NCBI GenBank assembly: GCA_021808285.1
Contig: JAKBBV010000018.1
Location: 1-48,565 of the forward strand
Direction: 5' to 3'
DNA: 48,565 nucleotides
From: Pseudomonadota bacterium
GTDB taxonomy: Bacteria > Pseudomonadota > Alphaproteobacteria > Caulobacterales > Caulobacteraceae
Positions 17,763-27,118 of the stretch are shown here, one piece after another. Below the pieces are notes generated by a model, which searched no databases, had not been told where the DNA came from, and was given only the letters and a program-made list of their open reading frames with translations. The position numbers were made by a program, and so were the translations under genes. How positions within the stretch are numbered: position 1 is the stretch's first letter; each line of letters begins with the position of its first letter.

Positions 17763-18793
17763 GGCTCGCCACACCCAGGGCCTGGTACAGCCGCGAGGGC
17801 CTTGGCCTGCGCGCCCTCCGTTTGGCCCTCCTACCCCTGGGCTGGGTCTGGGCGGCGGCGACGGCCCGGCGCCTGAAGCGCGGCGCCGCCTTCGACCCTG
17901 GCGTCCCCGTCATCTGCGTCGGAAATCTCACCCTGGGCGGCAGCGGAAAAACCCCTGTGGTCCGGGCCATCGCTGAAGTTCTGGGCGCGCGCGGTGTCGC
18001 GGCGCACATTCTCCTGCGCGGGCATGGCGGGCGGGCGCGGGGCCCGTTGCGTGTCGACCTGATGCGTCACACCGCCGATGAGGTTGGAGATGAGGCCCTG
18101 ATGCTCGCGGCGTCGGCGCCGGTCTGGGTCGCGCGGGACCGCGCCGCCGGCGCCCGCGCCGCGGTCGAGGCGGGCGCGGACGTCGTGGTTCTCGACGACG
18201 GCCATCAGAACCCCACCGTGACCAAGACTCTGTCCCTGATTGTGGTCGATGGCGAGACGCGTGACGGCGAATGGCCATTTGGCGATGGCTCGGTGTTTCC
18301 CGCCGGGCCTTTGCGGGAACCCGTCAGGACGGGCCTTGAGCGCGCCGATGCGGTGATCCTCCTCCTTCCCGCCGATCTCGACGCCCCCGATCCGCGCCTC
18401 CTGGCCGCTCTTGAGGGTCCGCCGATCCTGATCGCGCGCCTGGAGCCTCTGCAGACGCCGCCGCAAGGCCCGCTGCTGGCCTTCGCAGGGATCGGCAAGC
18501 CCTGGCGCTTCGCCCGCGCCCTTGAGGCCGCCGGCGCCGACCTTGTCGATGTCGCGCCGCTGCCGGACCATGCGCCTCTGACCCCCGCTCTCATGACCGC
18601 TCTCACCCAACGGGCGAAGGCTCTGGGCGCGCGCCTCGTCACCACAGAGAAGGACGCGACTCGTCTGCCGCCGGCCTGGCGCGCCGAGGTTCTGGTATGG
18701 CCGGTCAGCGCCCGGTTTGAGGACGAAGACGCCGCTTCAGGTCTGTGGCGCCGGGTGTTGGAGCCTTCCCGCCGCGAGATCCCCATGGGTTGA
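17759..18793 (+). CDS. lpxK: tetraacyldisaccharide 4'-kinase
   Basis: 344 residues. It phosphorylates the 4' position of the lipid A disaccharide at the inner membrane. An N-terminal hydrophobic stretch (ALRLALLPLGWVWAAA) is followed by the modified P-loop VGNLTLGGSGKTPVV (54-68), a DEVGDEALMLA segment, VVVLDDGHQNP and TTEKDATRL near the C-terminus, all characteristic. The ATG at 17759 overlaps the preceding stop by 4 nt. It closes the envelope operon msbA-type / DUF374-waaA / lpxK. No lpxA-D gene is in the window. Confidence 0.94.
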   Translation: MRLATPRAWYSREGLGLRALRLALLPLGWVWAAATARRLKRGAAFDPGVPVICVGNLTLGGSGKTPVVRAIAEVLGARGVAAHILLRGHGGRARGPLRVDLMRHTADEVGDEALMLAASAPVWVARDRAAGARAAVEAGADVVVLDDGHQNPTVTKTLSLIVVDGETRDGEWPFGDGSVFPAGPLREPVRTGLERADAVILLLPADLDAPDPRLLAALEGPPILIARLEPLQTPPQGPLLAFAGIGKPWRFARALEAAGADLVDVAPLPDHAPLTPALMTALTQRAKALGARLVTTEKDATRLPPAWRAEVLVWPVSARFEDEDAASGLWRRVLEPSRREIPMG

Positions 18794-19018
18794 TGCGGGG
18801 TCGTCATGACGTTCAGTCTGGCTTGGATCTCGAATCCTTGAGGGCCGGCCGGGCCGGTCGATCACGACACCAGGCGCTAAAGGCGACGACCCGCCTGGCT
18901 CGCGCTCAGCGCCTTGCCGATTTGTCATGATTGGCCCCCTGGCGGAGCGAAGGATGGCGGTGTTAGCTGGTCCCGAGGAGCGCGAGCCGCGGAGGTTTGG
19001 CCGCGCGCGGAGATATCC

Positions 19019-22000
19019 ATGACCAAGACCCGCGACGCCGCCGCCACCGCTCTGGCGGCGATTCTGGCCTTGAGCGCCGTCGATCTCGGCGCCGGGCTCG
19101 CCAAAGCGGCTTTGCCGCGTTTCCCTCAACCCTATGGCGACCGTATCGTCTTCGTCGCCGACGGAAATGTCTGGTCCGTGCCGAAGTCCGGCGGGACGGC
19201 GGAGCGCCTGACCAGCGCTCCTGGCCAGGACATGTTTCCCCGCGTCTCCCCCGACGGCAAGTGGATCGCCTATACCGAGGCCAGCAGGGCGGGCACGGAC
19301 ATATGGGTGATCCCGGCCAGCGGCGGCGCGGCGCGGCGCCTGACCTTCCACCCGGCCACGGAGGGCGGCACGGGAGGGCGGCACGGCCCCGACAACATGG
19401 TCGTCACCTGGACCCCGGACTCGCGATTCGTGGTCTATCTCTCCAAGGCCGACCAGTGGAACGCCGCGGTGCAGAACTTGTACAAGGTTCCGGTGGAGGG
19501 CGGCGCGCCGGTCGCCATGCCGATCGATCTATGGGTCGGCCTCGCGACCTTCGCGCCCGATGGTCACACTATCGCCTATAACCGCATCTTCCGGAACTTC
19601 CGCACCTGGAAGCGCTATAACGGCGGCATGGCGCAGCAGGTCTTCACCTATGACTTCAATACGCGCGCCCTGACCCAGATCACGCACTGGTCGGGCACCA
19701 ACACCTCGCCCATGTGGTATGGCCGCAAGATCTACTACCTGTCCGATCAGGACGCGCACCGCCGGGCCAATATCTGGGTCTACGACCTCGATACCAAACA
19801 GACCCGTGAGGTCACCCACTTCACCGACTATGACATCGACTTTCCGGCGCTCGGCGGCGACGCCATCGCCTTTCAGCAGGGCGGCAAGCTCTATCGCCTC
19901 GATCTCCCCGGCGAAAAGCTGAGCGAGGTCCCCATCGCCGTACCGGATGACAACGATCGGACGCGGCCCCGTGTGCGCCAGGTCGCAGGCGAAATCCGCG
20001 CCGTGGATCCCGCCGGCCAGCCGGACTTCGCCCTCTCGCCCAACGGGAAAAGAAGCCTGTTCTCCGCCCGAGGCGATATTTTCAGCGTTCCCACGGAATT
20101 TGGCGCGACGCGCGATCTGACCGGAACGCCGGGCGTCGACGAAGACCACCCTGCCTGGTCCCCGGACGGCAAGACCGTTGTCTACACCACGGATGTGAAT
20201 GGCTCTCAGCAACTCGCCGAGCGTGATGCCGAGGGCGGGCCCGAGCGCCTGATCACCGCGTTCAAGACAGGCTATTTCTACACGCCTGTCTTCGCGCCCG
20301 ACGGCAAAAGTCTGGCGGTGAGCGACGCCGAGCACCGACTCTGGCTCGTCGGGATGGCCGGAGGCGCGCCGCACCAGGTCGCCCTCGACAAGCAGGGGGA
20401 GATTCACGACCAGAGTTTTTCGCCTGACAGCCGCTGGCTGGCCTTCAGCCAGTCCGCCTTTGATGGTCGACGCGATCTCTACCTCTATGAAATCAGCTCG
20501 GGGACCCTGACCCGGCTCGGCGAGGGGCGGGAGGTCGACTATGGGCCGGTCTGGTCCCAGGACGGCAAGTTTCTCTATTTCATCTCCAACCGGAACGAAA
20601 ATCCGGTGCCGTCGGACGTTGAATTCGATTTCGAGATTCTGAAGTCCAACGGGATCTACGCCATCCCTCTGTCCAAGGAGACTCCCTCGCCCGTGGCGCC
20701 GCGCTCGGACGAGGCGGCCGGTTCCGATGCGGCCAAGGCGGCGGACGCGAAGAGCGCGGCCAAGGACGGGGGCGACGCCGGACCCGCCAAGACCCCGATG
20801 GTCCATGTGGATCTGGATGGCCTGATGGCCCGCGCCGTCGCCCTTCCTATCGCCCCGGCCGAGATCGCCCAGATGGACACGCGCGGCGAGAAGATCATCT
20901 ATCTGACCCAGCCTCTGACCCTGATCGACGGCGCATTGCCGGGGGAATCCTCGGCTCTCCACCTCTATGACGGCGAGACGCGCAAGGATGCCGTGATCGC
21001 CTCCGGCGTCGACGCCTATTCCCTCTCGGCCGACGGCAAGCGTGTGCTGATCCGCCGACATGGCTCCTATACGGTGATCGATCCCAAGCCCGGGGCCGAG
21101 AAGGACCCGGACAGCGTCCATGCCCTGAACCTTGGGCACATGCGGATGCTGGCGGATCCCTCGGCCGAGTGGCGCGAGATGTTCGACAATGCCTGGCGCC
21201 TGGAGCGCGACATCTTCTTCTCTCCGGTCATGAACGGTGTGAATTGGGAGGCGGTGCACGAGTCCTACGCGAAGCTCGTCCCCCAGCTGGGCTCACGCGA
21301 AGACCTCAACTATCTGATCGGTCAGATGATCTCCGAGATGAGCAACTCCCACACCTATGTGGGGGGCGGAGACGACGGCGACGCCACCCCGCCCTCGCCC
21401 AAGGCTCTCCTGGGGGTCGACTGGGCCCTCGACGCCGCCACCGGCCGCTATCGCCTGGCGCGCATCTATCCGGGCGACAATACGCGACCGGATTATCGCA
21501 GCCCGCTCGCGCAACCCGGACTCGAGGTCAAGGCCGGCGACTATGTCCTGGCGATCAATGGGACGGAGCTGCGCGCGCCGGCCACGCCGGACAGCCTGCT
21601 GCAGGTGGTCGACGCCCAGGACCCGGTCGATTTGACGGTCTCGGATAGCCCCGACGGCCAGCGCCGCCATGTCATCGTCAAGCCGGTCAGTTCGGAGCTG
21701 TCGCTGCGCGAAGCGGCCTGGATCGCGCACAATCGGGACACCGTCGACAGACTTTCGGGCGGGAAGGTCGGCTATGTCTACATGTCGGACATGGAGCAGC
21801 TGGGCCTGCAGCAGTTCGTGCGGCAGTTCTATGGCCAGTTGAACAAGCAGGCCCTGATCATGGACGACCGCTGGAACGGCGGCGGCTTCATCGCCCCCTA
21901 TGCGCTGGAGCGTCTGCGCCGCGAACTGGTCGCCCTCGGCACGAACCGGGAAGGCGGCGTCCAGACCGAGCCGTTGGAGATGCTCAACGGCCCGAAGGTC

Positions 22001-22393
22001 GCGCTGCTCAACCACATGTCCGCCTCGGACGGGGACATCTTCCCCTACCTCTTCAAGCTCTATGGCCTTGGGCCCCTGGTGGGCACCCGTTCCTGGGGCG
22101 GAGTGCGGGGCATCCGCGGCGAGTGGCGGCTGATGGACGGCGGCTACATCACCATCCCCGAGGACGCGCTCTACACCAAGGATCGCATCTGGGCGGTGGA
22201 GAACCACGGCGTCGACCCCGACTACAAGATCGAAGACGAGCCCAAGGATCTGCTGGCCGATCACGATGCGCAGTTGGAGACGGCGGTAAGCCTCATGCTC
22301 AAGGCGATCGCCGAGCACCCGGCGGGCTTGCCGGCCCCGCCGCCGCTCATTCCCGCCTATCCGCCCAGCGGCATCGTTCCCCCCCAGCCCTGA
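19019..22393 (+). CDS. exported tricorn-type protease (S41 family with beta-propeller and PDZ)
   Basis: 1124 residues. A signal peptide (about 1-30, ending near LAKA) is followed by repeated beta-propeller blades such as VSPDGKWIAYTE, WSPDGKTVVYTT and FSPDSRWLAFSQ (about 35-560). A charged Ala/Asp/Lys-rich linker (about 565-600) and further propeller follow, then a tricorn C1 region, a PDZ domain (about 800-890) and the protease core. The tricorn catalytic set can be matched: SH in MSNSHTYVGGG, nucleophile Ser in SASDGDIFPY, and Glu in VENHGVDPDYKI. It should cut peptides in the periplasm. The ATG at 19019 has GGAG upstream and starts a signal peptide; the frame opens 35 codons earlier. Confidence 0.88.
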   Translation: MTKTRDAAATALAAILALSAVDLGAGLAKAALPRFPQPYGDRIVFVADGNVWSVPKSGGTAERLTSAPGQDMFPRVSPDGKWIAYTEASRAGTDIWVIPASGGAARRLTFHPATEGGTGGRHGPDNMVVTWTPDSRFVVYLSKADQWNAAVQNLYKVPVEGGAPVAMPIDLWVGLATFAPDGHTIAYNRIFRNFRTWKRYNGGMAQQVFTYDFNTRALTQITHWSGTNTSPMWYGRKIYYLSDQDAHRRANIWVYDLDTKQTREVTHFTDYDIDFPALGGDAIAFQQGGKLYRLDLPGEKLSEVPIAVPDDNDRTRPRVRQVAGEIRAVDPAGQPDFALSPNGKRSLFSARGDIFSVPTEFGATRDLTGTPGVDEDHPAWSPDGKTVVYTTDVNGSQQLAERDAEGGPERLITAFKTGYFYTPVFAPDGKSLAVSDAEHRLWLVGMAGGAPHQVALDKQGEIHDQSFSPDSRWLAFSQSAFDGRRDLYLYEISSGTLTRLGEGREVDYGPVWSQDGKFLYFISNRNENPVPSDVEFDFEILKSNGIYAIPLSKETPSPVAPRSDEAAGSDAAKAADAKSAAKDGGDAGPAKTPMVHVDLDGLMARAVALPIAPAEIAQMDTRGEKIIYLTQPLTLIDGALPGESSALHLYDGETRKDAVIASGVDAYSLSADGKRVLIRRHGSYTVIDPKPGAEKDPDSVHALNLGHMRMLADPSAEWREMFDNAWRLERDIFFSPVMNGVNWEAVHESYAKLVPQLGSREDLNYLIGQMISEMSNSHTYVGGGDDGDATPPSPKALLGVDWALDAATGRYRLARIYPGDNTRPDYRSPLAQPGLEVKAGDYVLAINGTELRAPATPDSLLQVVDAQDPVDLTVSDSPDGQRRHVIVKPVSSELSLREAAWIAHNRDTVDRLSGGKVGYVYMSDMEQLGLQQFVRQFYGQLNKQALIMDDRWNGGGFIAPYALERLRRELVALGTNREGGVQTEPLEMLNGPKVALLNHMSASDGDIFPYLFKLYGLGPLVGTRSWGGVRGIRGEWRLMDGGYITIPEDALYTKDRIWAVENHGVDPDYKIEDEPKDLLADHDAQLETAVSLMLKAIAEHPAGLPAPPPLIPAYPPSGIVPPQP

Positions 22394-22447
22394 GGCGGCC
22401 TCGACCGGCGCGCGGACCAGAGCTCGGCTCCGCGCCGCCAAAAAACA

Positions 22448-22489
22448 GAACATCTTGTGAACTCTTCAAATCATGTTTATGGTTTGTTC
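22448..22489 (+). promoter_or_regulatory. recA promoter with LexA (SOS) boxes
   Basis: GAAC-ATCTTGT-GAAC at 22448-22462 is an exact alphaproteobacterial SOS box (GAAC-N7-GAAC). GTTT-ATGGTTT-GTTC at 22475-22489 is a second box in the opposite orientation with one mismatch. Between and overlapping them lies a promoter: TTGTGA (22455-22460), 17-base spacer, TATGGT (22478-22483). LexA on the first box would cover the -35 and on the second the -10. LexA control of recA is established; the double-box reading is from this sequence. Confidence 0.8.
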
Positions 22490-22568
22490 CCATCGGGCCG
22501 GCTGTCGCGATATTGTGGACAGGGTCGGCGCGGGCGCTGGAATCATGGGATAGGAAGGGCTCGGGATA

Positions 22569-23639
22569 ATGTCAGGAACAGCGGCCTTGAGACTCGTGGG
22601 CAAGGAAGACGGCGACAAGCAGCGCGCGCTGGAGGCGGCGCTGACCCAGATCGACCGCGCCTTCGGCAAGGGCTCGGTGATGAAGCTGGGCGACAAGGGC
22701 AAGGTCGTGGAGATCGAGTCGACGCCGACCGGATCTCTGGGCCTCGACATCGCGCTCGGCATCGGCGGCCTGCCCAAGGGCCGGGTGGTGGAAATCTTCG
22801 GCCCGGAGAGTTCCGGCAAGACGACTCTGGCCCTGCATGTGGTGGCCGAGGTGCAGAAACGCGGCGGCGTGGCCGCTTTCATCGATGCCGAGCACGCGCT
22901 CGATCCGGTCTATGCCCACAAGTTGGGGGTCAACCTGGACGATCTTCTCGTCTCCCAGCCGGACACCGGCGAACAGGCTCTGGAGATCACTGACACCCTG
23001 GTGCGTTCTGGCGCCGTGGATATCGTGGTGGTGGATTCGGTCGCCGCCCTGACTCCCCGGGCCGAAATCGAAGGCGAGATGGGCGACAGCTTGCCGGGTC
23101 TCCAGGCCCGGCTGATGAGCCAGGCTCTGCGCAAGCTCACCGGCTCCATCTCCAAGACCCAGACCCTGGTCATCTTCATCAATCAGATTCGCATGAAGAT
23201 CGGGGTCATGTATGGCAGCCCGGAAACCACGACGGGCGGCAACGCGCTGAAGTTCTATGCCTCGGTGCGCCTGGACATCCGCCGCACGGGCTCGGTGAAG
23301 CTCCGCGACGAGATCATCGGCAACAATGTCCGGGTCAAGGTGGTCAAGAACAAGGTGGCGCCGCCGTTCCGCGAGGTCGAGTTCGACATCATGTACGGCC
23401 AGGGCATCTCCAAGCTGGGCGAGATCATCGATCTGGGCGTCAAGGCCGGCGTGATCGAGAAATCCGGCGCCTGGTTCTCCTGGAACAGCACCCGCATCGG
23501 TCAGGGTCGCGACAATGCCCGCGAATATCTCAAGTCCAATCCGGACATCGCCCAGCAGATCGAGGACCAGGTGCGAGGCGCCTCGACGCGCATCGAGGAC
23601 GAACTCCTCATCGGCGGGCCAGAACCTGCCGACGACTAA
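22569..23639 (+). CDS. recA: recombinase RecA
   Basis: 356 residues. ATP-dependent strand-exchange filament protein and co-protease for LexA. Walker [27 protein letters not shown], the Walker B region [12 protein letters not shown], the L2-loop sequence [17 protein letters not shown] and an acidic C-terminus are intact. The ATG at 22569 follows GGAAGGG. Expression is predicted to be SOS-induced through the LexA boxes about 80-120 bp upstream. The stop region is partly duplicated immediately downstream. alaS follows on the same strand after 196 bp. Confidence 0.98.
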   Translation: MSGTAALRLVGKEDGDKQRALEAALTQIDRAFGKGSVMKLGDKGKVVEIESTPTGSLGLDIALGIGGLPKGRVVEIFGPESSGKTTLALHVVAEVQKRGGVAAFIDAEHALDPVYAHKLGVNLDDLLVSQPDTGEQALEITDTLVRSGAVDIVVVDSVAALTPRAEIEGEMGDSLPGLQARLMSQALRKLTGSISKTQTLVIFINQIRMKIGVMYGSPETTTGGNALKFYASVRLDIRRTGSVKLRDEIIGNNVRVKVVKNKVAPPFREVEFDIMYGQGISKLGEIIDLGVKAGVIEKSGAWFSWNSTRIGQGRDNAREYLKSNPDIAQQIEDQVRGASTRIEDELLIGGPEPADD

Positions 23640-23699
23640 CCCACTGACGACTAAACCCCCTCGCAACGAAGCTCGCTGACGACGAAACTGACTGACGAC
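23629..23699 (+). repeat. duplicated recA stop region and TGACGAC repeats
   Basis: The recA end GACGACTAAC (23631-23640) is followed 15 bp later by GACGACTAAA (23646-23655). TGACGAC recurs at 23645, 23677 and 23693. These look like short tandem slippage products of the recA 3' end. No function is evident. Confidence 0.5.
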
Positions 23700-23768
23700 A
23701 GGTCTGGCGACATTCGCCAAGCCGCCCTTCGCCAGTTCAGCCCGGCAGATTCGCGCCTTTCGGACCCT

Positions 23769-23802
23769 GACCCCGCGACGGCCGCGCCGGCGTGGGGTCT
23801 TT
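23769..23802 (+). terminator. probable recA terminator
   Basis: GACCCCGCG (23769-23777) can pair with CGTGGGGTC (23791-23799, one G-T pair), with a GC-rich 13-nt loop, followed by TTT. The T-run is short, so efficiency is uncertain. It lies about 35 bp before the alaS start. Confidence 0.45.
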
Positions 23803-23835
23803 GTCGCCCGGTTTCACAAATGATAGAGGGCGGCT

Positions 23836-26481
23836 ATGCCTAGCGTGAACCACATCCGCCGCCATTTCCTCGACTTCTTCGGCGCCCGCGCCCACGCGGT
23901 CCTGCCCTCGGCGCCGCTCGTGCCCCAGAACGACCCCACCCTGCTGTTCGTCAACGCGGGTATGGTCCAGTTCAAGAACATCTTCACCGGAGCCGAGACC
24001 CCGGCTCATCCGCGGGCCGCAACGGCCCAGAAATGCGTCCGCGCGGGCGGCAAGCACAATGATCTCGACAACGTCGGCTACACCGCCCGCCACCACACCT
24101 TTTTCGAGATGCTCGGAAACTTCTCCTTCGGCGACTATTTCAAGGCCGAGGCGATCGATTTCGCGTGGACGCTTCTGGTCAAGGAAATGGGCCTGGATCC
24201 CAACCGCCTGTGCGTCACGCATCACGCTTCAGATGAAGACGCCGCGGGGCTTTGGGGCCGGATCGCCGGCCTTCCCGCTGAGCGGATCATCTCCATCGCC
24301 TCGGACGACAATTTCTGGTCCATGGGCGACACCGGCCCGTGCGGTCCCTGCTCGGAGATTTTCTACGACCACGGTCCTCACATCCCCGGCGGCCCGCCCG
24401 GCTCTCCCGATGAGGATGGCGACCGTTTCGTGGAGATCTGGAACCTGGTCTTCATGCAGTTCGAACAGTTCGCGGACGGATCGCGCGCGCCCCTGCCCAA
24501 GCCTTGTATCGATACCGGCATGGGACTGGAGCGGGTGAGCGCCGTCCTGCAGGGCGTCCACGACAATTATGACATCGATCTGTTTCGCACCCTGATCCTA
24601 GCCAGTCGGGATCTGATGGGCGGTCTTTCGCCGGACCAGGCGCCTTCCCATCGGGTGATCGCCGACCATCTGCGCTCGACGGCCTTTCTCATCGCCGACG
24701 GGGTCACGCCCTCAAACGAGGGGCGAGGATATGTACTTCGGCGGATCATGCGCCGGGCCATGCGCCACGCCCACCTGCTGGGCGCCCGCGAGCCGGTTCT
24801 GCACCGCCTCCTGCCCACCCTGGTGAGTGAGATGGGCGAGGTCTACCCGGAGTTGCGGCGCGCGGCGGCCGCCACGGCCGAAACCTTGCGTCAGGAGGAA
24901 GAGCGTTTTCAGCGCACCCTCGGCCGCGGCATGGCGCTGCTCGAGGAGGCGACGGTCGGCCTCCGCTCGGGCGACGTCCTGCCGGGCGAAACGGCCTTCA
25001 AGCTCTACGACACCTACGGCTTCCCCATCGACCTCACCCAGGATGCGGTGCGAGCCAGGGGCCTGACCGTGGACATGGCGGGCTTCGATGCCGCCATGGA
25101 GGTTCAGCGCGCCCAGGCGCGGGAAAACTGGGCCGGTTCAGGGCAGGCCGCCCAAAGCGCCGTCTGGCTGACCCTGCGCGACCGCTTCGGCGCCACGCGA
25201 TTCACCGGCTACGAGAGTCTCTCGGGCGAGGCTGCGGTTCTGGCCCTGGTCCGCGACGGCGTGGAGATTGAGGCGGCGGGGCCAGGCGAGGAGGTGGAGG
25301 TTCTGTTCGACGCCACACCGTTCTACGCCGAAAGCGGCGGGCAGGCGGGCGACAGGGGCGGGGTGAGCTGGGATGGCGGCGCCGCACGTGTCCTCGACAC
25401 CCAGAAACAGGCGGGGGACTTGCACGTCCTGCGGCTGACAATCGAGGCCGGCCGCCTCACCCCTGGCGCTCGGGCGCATCTCCAGGTGGACGAGGAGCGC
25501 CGCGCGCGCACGCGTCTCAACCATTCCGCGGCTCACCTCGTTCACGCCGCTCTCAGACATGTGCTGGGGCCGCACGTCGCCCAGAAGGGGCAGATGGTGG
25601 ACGATGAGCGCATGCGCTTCGACTTCAGCCATTCAGGTCCGCTGACGGCGAAGGACATCGACGCGATCGAGAGCGAGGTGAATGCGGTCATCCGCCAAAA
25701 CCAGCGCTCGGACACCCGGGAAATGACGCCCGAGGCAGCCATGGAGGCCGGGGCGGTCGCCTTGTTCGGGGAGAAATACGGCGACAGGGTGCGGGTGTTG
25801 AGCCTGGGCGCCGCCCTGACCGGCGAAGGCGCCTATTCGGTGGAGCTGTGCGGCGGCACACACGTGGCTCGCACAGGCGACATCGCCCTCTTCAAGATCG
25901 TCTCGGAGCAGGGCGTGGCCGCAGGCGTGCGTCGCATTGAGGCCCTCACCGGCGAGCCGGCGCGGCGCTGGCTGCTGGCCCAGGCGGGAGCGGCGCGGGC
26001 TATGGCCGATCAGCTCAAGACCCCGGTCCTTGAGGCGCCTGCGCGGCTGGAGGCCCTGGAAGCCCAGAAACGGCAACTGGAAAAGGACCTGGCCGAGGCG
26101 AGGCGCCAACTCGCCATGGGCGGCGCGGGCGGCGGCGCCCCGCCGATTGAGACCGTCGGCGGGGTCAACTTCATTGGTCGGGTTCTAGAGGGCGTGGGCG
26201 GCAAAGATCTGCGGCCTATCGCCGAAACCTATCGCAAGCAGATCGGCGATGGGGTGATCGTGCTCAACGGCGTGGCCGACGGCAAGGTCGCCAATACCGT
26301 GGTCGTCGCCGGCGCCGCGCAACAACACTTCAACGCCGTCGATCTGGCGCGGGCGGCGGTGGCCGTCATGGGCGGCCAGGGTGCGGGCGGGAAGCCGGAT
26401 TTCGCTCAGGGGGGGGCTCCCGACCCCGCCAGGGCCCAGGCGGGCGTGGACGCCATACGTAAGGTCCTGGCCGACGCCTGA
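23836..26481 (+). CDS. alaS: alanyl-tRNA synthetase
   Basis: 881 residues, standard length. Class II aminoacylation core at the N-terminus (FLDFFGARAHAVLPSAPLVP, FVNAGMVQFK, HHTFFEMLGNFSFGDYFK). The editing domain has HSAAHLVHAAL and the Cys/His pair in LCGGTHVARTGDI. The C-terminal C-Ala domain is rich in Gly/Ala and ends QAGVDAIRKVLADA. It should charge tRNA-Ala and clear mischarged Ser/Gly. The ATG at 23836 is preceded by GAGGG. The order recA-alaS is common in Alphaproteobacteria. Confidence 0.97.
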   Translation: MPSVNHIRRHFLDFFGARAHAVLPSAPLVPQNDPTLLFVNAGMVQFKNIFTGAETPAHPRAATAQKCVRAGGKHNDLDNVGYTARHHTFFEMLGNFSFGDYFKAEAIDFAWTLLVKEMGLDPNRLCVTHHASDEDAAGLWGRIAGLPAERIISIASDDNFWSMGDTGPCGPCSEIFYDHGPHIPGGPPGSPDEDGDRFVEIWNLVFMQFEQFADGSRAPLPKPCIDTGMGLERVSAVLQGVHDNYDIDLFRTLILASRDLMGGLSPDQAPSHRVIADHLRSTAFLIADGVTPSNEGRGYVLRRIMRRAMRHAHLLGAREPVLHRLLPTLVSEMGEVYPELRRAAAATAETLRQEEERFQRTLGRGMALLEEATVGLRSGDVLPGETAFKLYDTYGFPIDLTQDAVRARGLTVDMAGFDAAMEVQRAQARENWAGSGQAAQSAVWLTLRDRFGATRFTGYESLSGEAAVLALVRDGVEIEAAGPGEEVEVLFDATPFYAESGGQAGDRGGVSWDGGAARVLDTQKQAGDLHVLRLTIEAGRLTPGARAHLQVDEERRARTRLNHSAAHLVHAALRHVLGPHVAQKGQMVDDERMRFDFSHSGPLTAKDIDAIESEVNAVIRQNQRSDTREMTPEAAMEAGAVALFGEKYGDRVRVLSLGAALTGEGAYSVELCGGTHVARTGDIALFKIVSEQGVAAGVRRIEALTGEPARRWLLAQAGAARAMADQLKTPVLEAPARLEALEAQKRQLEKDLAEARRQLAMGGAGGGAPPIETVGGVNFIGRVLEGVGGKDLRPIAETYRKQIGDGVIVLNGVADGKVANTVVVAGAAQQHFNAVDLARAAVAVMGGQGAGGKPDFAQGGAPDPARAQAGVDAIRKVLADA

Positions 26482-26521
26482 CGCCGCCCCGGCGGAGGCT
26501 CGGCCACAGGAGGGCGCGGAG

Positions 26522-26974
26522 ATGGAGATCAGGTTCTGGATGCTCCTGGGGTTCGCCATTGGCCTTGCGCCCCTGGCGCTCCCGGCGCTCGCCGAGACCC
26601 GCGCTGACGCCCGCGCCGCCCAAGACGTAACGCGTCTCGAAACGCTCTATTCTCAGGCCTTCGTGACCGGCGACGTCGGTCTGGCCGACAAGGTGCTCGC
26701 GGACGGCTTCATCGGCCTCATGGAGTCCCGCGGCCGCCCCTATGACAAACGGGACATGCTGACGATGCTGGGCCGCCATCCGAGCCAGGCTTCCGCACGG
26801 ATCACCTCTCTGGTCGTGCGTCTGAACGGCGATACGGCCACCGCGCTTGGCGCTGAGGACGACCGCGACAAGGGTTCACGCCGCGTGATCCACCACGTCT
26901 GGCTCGATACCTGGCGGCGCACCCCTGAGGGTTGGAGACTGCTGTCTTCCGCCGAAATCGCGCTGCGACGCTGA
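26522..26974 (+). CDS. exported SnoaL-like / DUF4440 domain protein
   Basis: 150 residues. A signal peptide (about 1-25, LPALAE cleavage region) is followed by an NTF2-like fold of the SnoaL/DUF4440 type: DVTRLETLYSQAFVTGDVGL, VLADGFIGL, a central strand with ARITSLVVRL, and the terminal VWLDTWRRTPEGWRLLSS that is typical of the family. Such domains bind small ligands or catalyse minor reactions, and no activity can be named. The ATG at 26522 has AGGAGG (26508-26513) eight bases upstream. It follows alaS by 40 bp and may be co-transcribed with it. Confidence 0.75.
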   Translation: MEIRFWMLLGFAIGLAPLALPALAETRADARAAQDVTRLETLYSQAFVTGDVGLADKVLADGFIGLMESRGRPYDKRDMLTMLGRHPSQASARITSLVVRLNGDTATALGAEDDRDKGSRRVIHHVWLDTWRRTPEGWRLLSSAEIALRR

Positions 26975-27007
26975 GACCCCGGCGCCACGCCCCGCCACGA
27001 CCTCAAG

Positions 27008-27118
27008 CTGTTTCCGGACGAACGGAATCGCGATCGCGGTCGCCGTGGGCTCCAGAGCCGCGCCTTGGCGCGCCGTCTGACCGCTCAAACGTGTCCCATC
27101 CGATCGGACGGCGCTCTA
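27008..27118 (-). repeat. dispersed intergenic repeat, copy B
   Basis: Read on the minus strand it begins TAGAGCGCCGTCCGATC, where TAG is the icd stop codon. It keeps GCGGTCAGACGGCGCG at offset 34, CTCTGGAGC and GATTCCGTTCG further on, matching copy A (11653). It separates the convergent SnoaL-like gene and icd. Confidence 0.7.

Noticed and set aside
18205-18807. Minus-strand frame over lpxK
   Set aside because: Antisense to an intact lpxK; composition Arg/Ser/Ala rich with no motif.
22411-22446. GC-rich hairpin after the tricorn-type gene, followed by six A
   Set aside because: The A-run is on the wrong strand for a plus-strand terminator, and nothing is transcribed toward it from the minus strand, so I do not call it.
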